In this document: piece by piece, positions 54,010 to 61,591 of the stretch | Layout: each line of letters starts with the position of its first letter | Numbering within the stretch: the stretch's first letter is position 1 | Origin: Niabella ginsenosidivorans | Lineage (GTDB): Bacteria; Bacteroidota; Bacteroidia; Chitinophagales; Chitinophagaceae | NCBI RefSeq assembly: GCF_001654455.1 | Contig: NZ_CP015772.1 | Span: 4,588,001-4,652,000, forward strand | Reading direction: 5' to 3' | Length of the DNA stretch: 64,000 nucleotides | Translations under genes and position numbers: made by a program | Notes under the pieces: model-generated | Seen by the model: only the letters and a program-made list of their open reading frames with translations | What the model was told of the DNA's origin: nothing | The model's database searches: none

Positions 54010-54628
54010 AATTCTTATTATAAATAGATTTCAAATTTTCAGCCGTAAAGGTACTACCCGTTTCTGAAGTATCCGACTCCACTAAAAACAAACAGGCATC
54101 TAATTGATCGTCAAATACATCTAACCATCCACACATACAGGTCTTTAATAAATTACGGGTCATCAGGTCGGTCACATACCAGTGCAGCCACTCTGCGTCA
54201 AATGCTTCTGATACAAAAAAGGCATTTTCCCCTTTGAACTGATAACGGATGCTTAGCTCTCCAATAACAATATTGGGCAGGGTATAAACAAATAAAGCTG
54301 GGCTCGGATATTCCTGTGAAGCCTCCCAATACTGCGCGTCTGCTTCAATGCTGGCATTGCGGTTGCTGAGCACAATGCCCGCTTCATCCGGCTGGCGCGC
54401 CGCAGGATCAAAACTGTCCTTTAGTAAAACAGCCGCCGCCACAGTGCCCATTTTACTCAATGTATCCATTTTATAAAACCGTGGGTAATTAACCGCAAGC
54501 CGCTCATAGGCTTCATTTAAAAAAAGCACGCCCTTTTCAGCTGATCTGAAAATAACCACATCATCTTTTATGATCCTCCCGTTGCGCAGAAGGATTGCGG
54601 CCTTTATATAGATACCCGTTTTTTTCAA
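53999..54628 (-). CDS. Truncated ketosynthase-like protein (N-terminal thiolase half)
   Basis: A 209-residue protein in which the middle resembles the first half of a ketosynthase (YKMDTLSKMGTVAAAVLL, GIVLSNRNASIEADAQYW, SPALFVYTLPNIVIGELSIRYQFKGENAFFVSEAFDA). The Cys position reads VSEAF, so the nucleophile is absent, and the second thiolase half is missing. Start: TTG at 54628, preceded by an in-frame stop and an AAGGA ribosome-binding-type sequence; the first ATG is 53 codons further on. It may be a structural partner of an ACP or KS. It lies 9 bases after the flavoprotein gene. Confidence 0.65.
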   Translation of the reverse strand: MKKTGIYIKAAILLRNGRIIKDDVVIFRSAEKGVLFLNEAYERLAVNYPRFYKMDTLSKMGTVAAAVLLKDSFDPAARQPDEAGIVLSNRNASIEADAQYWEASQEYPSPALFVYTLPNIVIGELSIRYQFKGENAFFVSEAFDAEWLHWYVTDLMTRNLLKTCMCGWLDVFDDQLDACLFLVESDTSETGSTFTAENLKSIYNKNYGK

Positions 54629-54637
54629 AATCTGTCC

Positions 54638-55909
54638 TTAGCTTTTATCCTTAAAGCCGTTATTAATATATTCAATGCTATCCCGGAGCCGGATCGTTTT
54701 GGCCAGTTTTCTCAAAGCCGTATCATGCTCTTTTACATACGGATTATCGGTGTCCCAAACATAGCCCGCCAGAACAGAACAGATCATTTTCTTAATTTCC
54801 GGGTTTTGATCGTTTGCAAAGAAAATAGTATGCAATGTGGTATCATACCAACCCATTACATAGCTTCTGAAGGTGTTCACTCCCTGCATCATCACCTCGG
54901 TATATTCTTTTTCCCAATTGATTGTTTCGCCCTTTAACTGGCGTACCACCAGTTTGCCCGCTATCTGGCTGGAAACCGTTGCCAGCGTTACGCCCGATGA
55001 AAATACCGGGTCCAGGAACTCCGTTACGTTGCCGGTAAGCACAAAGCCATTCCCGAAAAATTTTTCTGTGGTAGCAGACCAGGACTGTAATAACTTTGGC
55101 TCCCATATAAAGGCAACTCCTTTCATCCGTTCAGCAATATAAGGCTCATCTGCAATCAGCCCCCGCATTATTTCTTCCGGTGTACCGGAATATTTTTCAA
55201 AAAATGCGGGGTCACCCACAAAACCTACGGAGGTGATACCCGTTGCAAAAGGAATGACCCACACCCAAACATCAGGTTTATGAACAATAACGGTGATACG
55301 ATCCGGCTCATCATCCATCTGCCGGTTCACATCATTTATATGCACAAAAACGGCCTTACGTGGCGGAAGGTTGGATGGCTTATCCAGGCCAAACAGGCGC
55401 GGGATCACTCTTCCATACCCACTTCCGTCGATAATGAATTTTGCTTCAAGCTGTTTTTCATTTCCATCAGCATCTGTAATAGTAGTAACGGATGATCCAT
55501 CCTCGTTAAATTTTATGGCGGTAACAGTGGTTTCATAATCAACCGGAACACCTTGTGCCGCCAACCCGTCGGCCAGGGCCTTGTCAAAATCTGCACGGGT
55601 TACCTGATAAGCATGGTCCCAGCCATCCGTAAACTGGTCGGAAAAGGAATAATCGCAAATCACCCCGTCCCGTACAAACTTTGCCCCTGTTTTTCTCTGG
55701 AAGCCCATCTGCAGCACACTTTCCAGCAGCCCGGCTTCTTCCAGCGCTTCCATACAACGTGGCAGCAGGCTTTCACCGATTACAAAACGTGGAAATTTCA
55801 TTTTTTCTACAACCCGTACTTTATAGCCCGCTTTGTTTACAATAGCACCAGCTACAGTTCCGGCCGGACCAGCCCCTATTACCAACACATCTGTTTTTTC
55901 AGTTTGCAT
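54638..55909 (-). CDS. FAD-dependent oxidoreductase, halogenase-like
   Basis: A 423-residue flavoprotein of the flavin monooxygenase/halogenase group. It has the FAD motif GAGPAG at 12-17, PRFVIGESLLPR at about 40-51 (GES motif), DGSGYGRVIPRLFGL and, at residues 215-220, WVWVIP, a match to the WxWxIP motif of flavin-dependent halogenases. Lys73 or Lys77 could be the lysine that forms the chloramine-type intermediate. Some flexirubins are chlorinated, so halogenation of the phenolic headgroup is a reasonable inference; hydroxylation is the alternative. Confidence 0.82.
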   Translation of the reverse strand: MQTEKTDVLVIGAGPAGTVAGAIVNKAGYKVRVVEKMKFPRFVIGESLLPRCMEALEEAGLLESVLQMGFQRKTGAKFVRDGVICDYSFSDQFTDGWDHAYQVTRADFDKALADGLAAQGVPVDYETTVTAIKFNEDGSSVTTITDADGNEKQLEAKFIIDGSGYGRVIPRLFGLDKPSNLPPRKAVFVHINDVNRQMDDEPDRITVIVHKPDVWVWVIPFATGITSVGFVGDPAFFEKYSGTPEEIMRGLIADEPYIAERMKGVAFIWEPKLLQSWSATTEKFFGNGFVLTGNVTEFLDPVFSSGVTLATVSSQIAGKLVVRQLKGETINWEKEYTEVMMQGVNTFRSYVMGWYDTTLHTIFFANDQNPEIKKMICSVLAGYVWDTDNPYVKEHDTALRKLAKTIRLRDSIEYINNGFKDKS

Positions 55910-55920
55910 TTTTTGAAAAT

Positions 55921-56433
55921 TTAGTTATTTGTTTTAAACCCGATACGAACCCGCCCCCGCTGCTCTTTTTCCCCTTTATCTTTCGTCAGCAAATAATTTA
56001 AAGCCTCATATACGTCTTTAAACTGTTTATTGTATTTACGCTTTATTTTCTTTAATTTGTCTGTTAAGTCTTTATGTGATAACGCATATTGCCGGAGTAC
56101 TACAAACGCCCGCATGATGGCAATGTTCACTTCAGTCGCGACATTACTTTTTAAAACTTCAGAAAACATTGCAACTCTCTGTTCGGTAAAAGCCATTGGC
56201 CTAGCACCGCCGAATTTGCTTTTAGACGGTATCACATTTTGTGATACCATCTTTTTCATTTCTATTTCTGTAAGTTCAAACATAAAATCAGCAGGGAACC
56301 GCCCTATATTTCTTTTTACAGCTTGTTTAAGAACATGTGTTTCTACGTCATACAGCGCAGCTAAATCAAAGTTCAGCATTACTCTCTGAGATCTTATCTC
56401 ATAAATCCTGTTTTGTACATTTTGTATTTCCAT
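55921..56433 (-). CDS. ORF6N domain protein
   Basis: A 170-residue protein of the ORF6N (KilA-N-associated) family, normally found in phages and mobile elements: IYEIRSQRVMLNFDLAALYDVETHVLKQAVKRN, RFPADFMFELTEIEM, and the AFTEQRVAMFSEVLKSNVATEVNIAIMRAFV block, then a charged coiled-coil end. It is complete and would bind DNA. It is odd here: it sits within the lipid operon on the same strand, 11 bases before the flavoprotein gene and 25 bases after the methyltransferase gene, with no integrase or repeats beside it. Confidence 0.9.
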   Translation of the reverse strand: MEIQNVQNRIYEIRSQRVMLNFDLAALYDVETHVLKQAVKRNIGRFPADFMFELTEIEMKKMVSQNVIPSKSKFGGARPMAFTEQRVAMFSEVLKSNVATEVNIAIMRAFVVLRQYALSHKDLTDKLKKIKRKYNKQFKDVYEALNYLLTKDKGEKEQRGRVRIGFKTNN

Positions 56434-56458
56434 GGCAGCAATGTTTTATGCTATAAAA

Positions 56459-57535
56459 TTAGCTTTTCTTTTTGCATTTCAGCAGCGTATGGCTCAGGCC
56501 AATGCCATCAATCTGCTCAACAATCTCAAAACCCGCTTCCTCAACACATTTCTTAAACACCCGCGAATCATACATCTGGCTGTTGCCATTAGCAATCGCC
56601 GTAAAATAAATGGACAACTGCTGCAAACAGAAAGCTGCTGTTTCAAATCGCTGAATATCCCAGAATGCTTCCAGGATAAAGATCCAGCCGTTTTCATCAA
56701 TACAGTTATGACAGCGTTTTAAAATGGAAACAATTTCTTCCTCTGAGAAACAGTCCAGGAACTGGCTCATCCAAACCGCATCAAAACCTGTTGGGAACGG
56801 TATGGATTCATCCAGTATATTGGCCGGGTAAAAATCCACCTTGTCACTCAGGCCCAGCTCTTCTATCCGTTGCTTTGCCATGGCGGCCTGGCCAGGCAGA
56901 TCCATGATCGTTACATGAATGTCATCTCCATAAGTGGCAGATGCGGAAGCCCATTTTCCGGTATTGCCTCCGATATCCAGCAGTTTTTTAATATTCTCCG
57001 CATAGACCTGTTTAATGACCTCAGGAAAAGCGATGTCTGAGAAAAAATGGTCATAACCAAACCAGCTCTTTTGAATATGAGGCGGCAGCTGCGAAAGGCC
57101 TTCATAAACAGTAGACCAGTTGCCCAGCTCGCGCAGTCCTGCAGGTTTTCCTGTTTCAATAGCCTCTTCCAGATGAAAGATGCCTTTGTAGCACACATCA
57201 TGAACAAAGTTCATATTCACATTTGTAAGCGGATCATGCAAAATAAAATACCCGATCTTTGTTAAAGCAAATTTTTCATCTTCCGTATATTTTACCAGAT
57301 GCATACCCAGCCCGGCTTCCAGCAGCACACGTACCGCATATTCGGAAAGCCCTACTTTTGCACAAATATCCTTTAACGCCATTCCTTCACTGCGGGCTTC
57401 CTCTACTGCGCTCAGAATACCCTTGTCCCTTAATATACGCGCTACCTGAAAAACAATAGGTCCGTGCGCAATGATCTGTGCCATGTGCTTTGCGTTCTGC
57501 GCTGAATAATGTTCTTGTTTGTAAAAGTCAAGCAT
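56459..57535 (-). CDS. SAM-dependent O-methyltransferase-like protein
   Basis: A 358-residue protein with the plant-OMT-like arrangement: an N-terminal winged-helix dimerisation domain (about 1-110; VFQVARILRDKGILSAV, LSEYAVRVLLEAGLGMHL) and a class I methyltransferase domain whose SAM-binding loop is LLDIGGNTGKWA near residue 190, followed by HVTIMDLPGQ and ILEAFWD. It probably methylates a phenolic or carboxyl oxygen of the lipid's aryl headgroup. The methyl-acceptor base is not obvious. Confidence 0.82.
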   Translation of the reverse strand: MLDFYKQEHYSAQNAKHMAQIIAHGPIVFQVARILRDKGILSAVEEARSEGMALKDICAKVGLSEYAVRVLLEAGLGMHLVKYTEDEKFALTKIGYFILHDPLTNVNMNFVHDVCYKGIFHLEEAIETGKPAGLRELGNWSTVYEGLSQLPPHIQKSWFGYDHFFSDIAFPEVIKQVYAENIKKLLDIGGNTGKWASASATYGDDIHVTIMDLPGQAAMAKQRIEELGLSDKVDFYPANILDESIPFPTGFDAVWMSQFLDCFSEEEIVSILKRCHNCIDENGWIFILEAFWDIQRFETAAFCLQQLSIYFTAIANGNSQMYDSRVFKKCVEEAGFEIVEQIDGIGLSHTLLKCKKKS

Positions 57536-57546
57536 TTATTTCTTCT

Positions 57547-58716
57547 TTAATTCTTATTAACCGGGGCGTCTGAACGGTAGTTGTCTTTATCCTTTTGTAA
57601 TACAACCGCGGCGTTGCATCCTCCAAATCCTGATGTTGATTTTACACAGGTACTGAGAGGTCGTTTCACCAGCTCAGTGCAAACTGTTAAAGGCATCACT
57701 GTTCCCGGTTTTTCAAACCCCATAGTGGGAATGATTGTATTATTGAGTAAGGATTCAATGCAAATTACAGCTTCCAGCAAACCTGCCGCACCCAGTGTAT
57801 GCCCGTAATACCCCTTCAGGCTGTTTACAGGGGCCGATTGTAACCCCGCCAAATGAATGGCCCTGCTTTCCATATCATCATTATAAACCGTTGCCGTGCC
57901 ATGTGCAGAAACAAAGTCAATAGCATCCGCAGTAATTCCGGCTTCATTTATTGCCTGGTCTATTGCCATAGAAAGTTCCGCTCCCGTTCTGGACGGACCT
58001 GAAATATGATTGGCATCATTGCTTACGCCGCCACCGCCAATAATAACAGCATTTCCGGACGCCGGTGACCTTACAGACAGCACAACGGTTGCTGCGGCCT
58101 CGCCCAGGTTAATTCCTTTACGGTCGGCATCAAAAGGTTTGCACAGTTCGTCACTTACAGCATGGAAAGACTGAAATCCGGACAAGATAAACCGGGTGAT
58201 CACATCAGCGCCTGCAACAACAATGGTTTTATATTTGCCGGCATCTAATAACCGCTTGGCAGTGATCATGGCCAGGGTTCCGGAAATACAGGCATGACAA
58301 ACAATAACCGGCTTGTTTCTGAAACCAAAATAGCCAGCCAGCTTTTCTGCTGAAGCAGTTAATCCGGCCGCTTCCTTTACTGTTCCGGTTGTTCCGCCTG
58401 TTTCCAGCTTACTGACATTGCCCTTTGTGGAAGAAAGGATCAGGGCTGTATCTGCAGCTCCAACATCAATACCCGCTATCTTTACAGCATCTTCAATGGA
58501 TGCTTTCAGCAGGTATTCAAAAGGCGTGAACTGCTGATCAATATTTTCAAAAAAGTTTTCAGGGAACAATGCCGCGCAAAACGGCACATCGCTTTTTATA
58601 TTGTTCGGGTATATTTTAACAGCAGAAAGCCCTTTACAAAGGGCATCAAAATTTTCCCTGGCAGTTGGCCCAAGAGGAGAAAAAATATTCTGCGATAAAA
58701 CATGCGCCTTTGCCAT
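57547..58716 (-). CDS. Beta-ketoacyl-ACP synthase family protein (active triad)
   Basis: 389 residues from the ATG at 58716, chosen since it forms a TAATG overlap with the stop codon of the thioesterase gene; nine more codons are open upstream. The triad is present: Cys in VCHACISGTLAM (residue 143), His in AHGTATVYND and His in YYGHTLGAAG. The nucleophile surrounding (HACISG) differs from standard FabF (TACSSS), which suggests a special acyl substrate, as seen in aryl polyene and flexirubin ketosynthases. Confidence 0.88.
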   Translation of the reverse strand: MAKAHVLSQNIFSPLGPTARENFDALCKGLSAVKIYPNNIKSDVPFCAALFPENFFENIDQQFTPFEYLLKASIEDAVKIAGIDVGAADTALILSSTKGNVSKLETGGTTGTVKEAAGLTASAEKLAGYFGFRNKPVIVCHACISGTLAMITAKRLLDAGKYKTIVVAGADVITRFILSGFQSFHAVSDELCKPFDADRKGINLGEAAATVVLSVRSPASGNAVIIGGGGVSNDANHISGPSRTGAELSMAIDQAINEAGITADAIDFVSAHGTATVYNDDMESRAIHLAGLQSAPVNSLKGYYGHTLGAAGLLEAVICIESLLNNTIIPTMGFEKPGTVMPLTVCTELVKRPLSTCVKSTSGFGGCNAAVVLQKDKDNYRSDAPVNKN

Positions 58717-59141
58717 TATGCCTCCAGGTGTTTTTTCTTCCACGCCTCAAAAAAAGGCGGATTATTTAAAAGCAGGGTCTGGTGCTCTTTTTCCAGGAAC
58801 ACCTGTGTAGTGCTGCCTGTAGCTACCAGCTGCCTTGTTTTTCCGTGATATAACTTATAATTAAAAATGATCTTTGCTGCTTCACAGGGCTGATAAATGG
58901 TTTCCACAAGCACTGTGTCTCCAAACTTCAGCGACTGTTTGTAATTGCACTCTGTATGCACTATGGGCACTACAACACCTTCAGCAAAAAAATCGAGATA
59001 CCCTAATCCATATTCCTTTCCAAAGGATTCCCGTCCATCTTCAAAATACCGGATATAATGGCCGTGCCAAACAATGCCCAAAGGGTCTGCCTCATTAAAC
59101 CGGATTAAAACTTCTGTTGTATTTTTAAGCTGCTCCTTCAT
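58716..59141 (-). CDS. Hotdog-fold acyl-CoA/ACP thioesterase (4-HBT type)
   Basis: 141 residues from the ATG at 59141, which overlaps the stop codon of the upstream gene (TAATG); a longer frame adds 24 unlikely codons. The 4-hydroxybenzoyl-CoA thioesterase pattern is visible: VLIRFNEADPLGIVWHGHYIRYFEDGRESF, with the catalytic Asp in EADPLGIVWHGHY. It would release or proof-read acyl or aryl intermediates. Thioesterases of this type are standard members of aryl polyene and flexirubin clusters. Confidence 0.88.
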   Translation of the reverse strand: MKEQLKNTTEVLIRFNEADPLGIVWHGHYIRYFEDGRESFGKEYGLGYLDFFAEGVVVPIVHTECNYKQSLKFGDTVLVETIYQPCEAAKIIFNYKLYHGKTRQLVATGSTTQVFLEKEHQTLLLNNPPFFEAWKKKHLEA

Positions 59142-59779
59142 TATTCCGATTTCCAGGAATTGTACTTTTTGTTCCTGATCTGCTCGATCACATTTTTGAT
59201 ACCAGTGGCCCAATAGTTGCGAAAGCTAAAACCCATGCCCACTTTGCCGGTTATTTTATCCGTCAGCAATACTTTTTTTGACCGGATATCAAACCAGGTT
59301 ACCCAAACAGCAATAGCTTTATCGGGCTTGCTCATCCCGCCCACTATAAATAAAAGCCCGATACCCTCTTTATTGCCGGCATTGAACCCCTTTATAAGGG
59401 TAGTAATATCTGATTCAGAAAGTCTGTTAAAATCTTCCGGGTTGGAGGAAAGCAGCTTATCAGGGTCTGCCTTTTCGTTACGCTCATTTACAAAGGTCAG
59501 ATCCGTTTTCAGGTCACTTCTCCTAACGGCCCCGGCTACATCATACTTGCCGGATTCATTGATCAGGAGGTCATTTATACCGGCAAACTGGCGGCTCACA
59601 ATATCCTGCGCGTTGGCCTTTGAATCGCCGATAAGTACAGTTTTTGTAAAATCGATCCCATAAAAATAAACCGGAATATCCTTGTTACTGATTCTTTCTT
59701 TAATGGTTTGTGCTTTTGCAGTAAAAACGAATGCAACGGCTGCAATAAGAAATAAAATTTTGGTTGTGATCTTTTTCAT
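59141..59779 (-). CDS. Secreted protein of unknown function in the lipid operon
   Basis: A 212-residue protein with a signal peptide (ends FTAKAQ). I recognise no family with certainty. The mature part is one domain with DIPVYFYGIDFTKTVLIGDS near the start and AIAVWVTWFDIRSKKVLLTDKITGKVGMGFSFRNYWATGIKNVIEQI at the end, reminiscent of periplasmic or outer-membrane-associated proteins found in Bacteroidota. Its tight coupling to the thioesterase gene (1-base overlap) shows that it belongs to the pathway. Confidence 0.7.
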   Translation of the reverse strand: MKKITTKILFLIAAVAFVFTAKAQTIKERISNKDIPVYFYGIDFTKTVLIGDSKANAQDIVSRQFAGINDLLINESGKYDVAGAVRRSDLKTDLTFVNERNEKADPDKLLSSNPEDFNRLSESDITTLIKGFNAGNKEGIGLLFIVGGMSKPDKAIAVWVTWFDIRSKKVLLTDKITGKVGMGFSFRNYWATGIKNVIEQIRNKKYNSWKSE

Positions 59780-59801
59780 GATTTTTTATTATTTAAAAGG
59801 C

Positions 59802-60218
59802 TTATTCTGCAATAAATATCCGCATTTCACAGGAGGCAATGATGGTATCTGCAACAGCAACTGTACCATTAACAATTGTGGCATTAAAAATCTGGTTTTT
59901 TACAGAAATGGTTGTATTTAATACTTCGCCCACTGCCGGCAAGCGGTCTATTCTTAATTGCTGAACGGCCCCAATAAAACCTATGGGTACCGGTCTGTTT
60001 TCCTGGCTACAAATATAACCGATACGTGCCGCCGCCGTCTGTGCAATATTTTCTATGAGGCCCGGCTCTTTAAAAACTCCTTCCGATATAAACAGGTGAT
60101 CGTCCGGTATTTGAAACCGGGTGGAGGCCCCATCTGCATCACAATGTTCCAGTGTTTGCACCATAACAAAGGGAGGCCTTTGGGGAATATAGGGTAAAAT
60201 ATCTGTTGCTATACTCAT
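59802..60218 (-). CDS. Hotdog-fold beta-hydroxyacyl-ACP dehydratase-like protein
   Basis: 138 residues from the ATG at 60218 (a TTG codon 6 bases upstream is the longer alternative). It resembles the ApeP/FabA-like hotdog dehydratases: ILPYIPQRPPFVMVQTLEHCD, EPGLIENIAQTAAARIGY (the central helix with the acidic catalytic candidate E of LIENIAQ) and GFIGAVQQLRIDRLPAVGE. It would introduce the double bonds of a conjugated acyl chain. An ACAGGCGCCTGT palindrome (60232-60243) lies just upstream. Confidence 0.8.
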   Translation of the reverse strand: MSIATDILPYIPQRPPFVMVQTLEHCDADGASTRFQIPDDHLFISEGVFKEPGLIENIAQTAAARIGYICSQENRPVPIGFIGAVQQLRIDRLPAVGEVLNTTISVKNQIFNATIVNGTVAVADTIIASCEMRIFIAE

Positions 60219-60299
60219 CGTCAATAAAAAGACAGGCGCCTGTTAAGCGCCAACGCGCTAAAATTACAGAAACTTTAGCTTGCAACGGGTGGTTTTTGT

Positions 60300-61217
60300 T
60301 TAGGAAGGGTTAATTCTTTTGTCCTTCTCCCAAAATGGGTAGTAATTATACCATTGATCAGGATATTGCTGCACTTTCAGGGTCACCTGCTCTATAAAAT
60401 CGGCCAGTATGGCCTCAGGGTTGTCTTTTTGAGGGCGATCTTTGTAAATGGCTCCGGGAGTTGCAAAAAAATGATAATGAGTGGCGCTTTCCTTTAAAGC
60501 AAAAACAAAGGACACCGGCACTGCCAGCTTTGCTGCAATGGTAAACGGGCCGGCAGGAAATGCTGCCGGGGCGCCTAAAAAATCAGCAGATAACGTTTTA
60601 TTCCCGGGCAGGAACCGGTCGGAGTGCATACAAACCAGCTCATTGTTGTTCAACGCTTCCATGATCTCGTAAATATGAGAAATGGCATCTTTTATAATAA
60701 TAATGTGGGCATTCCGTTCACCGGTTACACTGTTGAGGTATTCTTTTATTTGCTGCTGCTCCCCATCATACATTACAATATGGATCTTTGTGTTCAGCCG
60801 CTTTAGTAAATGACCGGCAATTTCCCAGTTGCCGATGTGCGCGCTCAGCAATAGCCCCCCTTTACCACCGGCTACCATTTCCTTTAAATACGCTTCACCG
60901 TCAAAGTTAAAAGTGAATTTATTTTTGATGCCGGCCATCAATACAATGCGGTCGATCAGCGCCTGGCCAAACCAGTAATAATTACAGTAGCGCAGGCGGA
61001 TGGCTTTAAGACCCGAAAAATGCAGCCGTTGCCTGAGGTAATAGCGGATGGCCCTGTTGGCCCGGGCACTAAAGAGGAAATAATAAAAAGCCACGAAGCG
61101 CAGCAGCAGGTAGGCCGGCCCTGTTCCACCCATTTTTAACAACATGATGAAAATGCGGTAACCTGTGGTATTGGCTTTGGAGCTTCCGTCCCAGTCTGAC
61201 ATTGCAATTGATTCCAT
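60300..61217 (-). CDS. LpxL/HtrB-like acyltransferase of the lipid operon
   Basis: A 305-residue lipid A-type acyltransferase family protein. It has a membrane-near N-terminus (about 20-50), the HxxxxE motif in LLLSAHIGNWEIAGHLL, then IHIVMYDGEQQQ, the HSDRFLPGNKTLSADFLGAPAAFPAGPFTIAAK block and DQWYNYYPFWE. Acyltransferases of this family occur in flexirubin and aryl polyene clusters and probably esterify the polyene acid to a second lipid moiety. A TATATTTG box at 61229-61236 suggests an internal promoter. Confidence 0.85.
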   Translation of the reverse strand: MESIAMSDWDGSSKANTTGYRIFIMLLKMGGTGPAYLLLRFVAFYYFLFSARANRAIRYYLRQRLHFSGLKAIRLRYCNYYWFGQALIDRIVLMAGIKNKFTFNFDGEAYLKEMVAGGKGGLLLSAHIGNWEIAGHLLKRLNTKIHIVMYDGEQQQIKEYLNSVTGERNAHIIIIKDAISHIYEIMEALNNNELVCMHSDRFLPGNKTLSADFLGAPAAFPAGPFTIAAKLAVPVSFVFALKESATHYHFFATPGAIYKDRPQKDNPEAILADFIEQVTLKVQQYPDQWYNYYPFWEKDKRINPS

Positions 61218-61228
61218 TTAAGAACATT

Positions 61229-61236
61229 CAAATATA
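61229..61236 (-). promoter_or_regulatory. Predicted internal -7 box (TATATTTG) in the lipid operon
   Basis: The minus strand reads TATATTTG, a TAnnTTTG match, 11 bases before the acyltransferase ATG, in the 104-base gap after the ACP gene. The -33 region has no TTTG at normal spacing. Confidence 0.4.
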
Positions 61237-61321
61237 GGAAGCCGCTACATTTGCGGGCGTGGTAACAAGGCTGGGGTTTGTGCTACAGCCGGCTCAATAA
61301 TAAAAAAATAAAAATAAGGGG

Positions 61322-61582
61322 CTAAGCAGCTTCTTTTTTCCGGATCTGTGCCTGAATATAGTTATAAAAATCGCTGAAGGTTACCAGTGGCGCAAAATCG
61401 CCGGGCTGTACCTTAAAATGAAAGTTGTTTTCTAGGGCTACCACCAGGTCAATATAATCCAGGCTGTCTAAATCCAATACTTCCTTTAAATCAGCCTCGG
61501 GCTTAATTAAGTCAGGATTGGCCTCAAACTCTTCTACCAGAAATTCATTGGTAGTACTTATTATTTTTTCCATACTTAGCAT
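61322..61582 (-). CDS. Acyl carrier protein
   Basis: An 86-residue carrier protein with Ser40 in DLDSLDYIDLVVAL as the phosphopantetheine site. A second ATG three codons in (61573) is equally possible. It is distinct from the ACP at 53740 (LGLDSIDALEL), so the pathway uses two carriers. It follows the first ketosynthase gene by 9 bases. Confidence 0.92.
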   Translation of the reverse strand: MLSMEKIISTTNEFLVEEFEANPDLIKPEADLKEVLDLDSLDYIDLVVALENNFHFKVQPGDFAPLVTFSDFYNYIQAQIRKKEAA

Positions 61583-61591
61583 TAGATCAAA

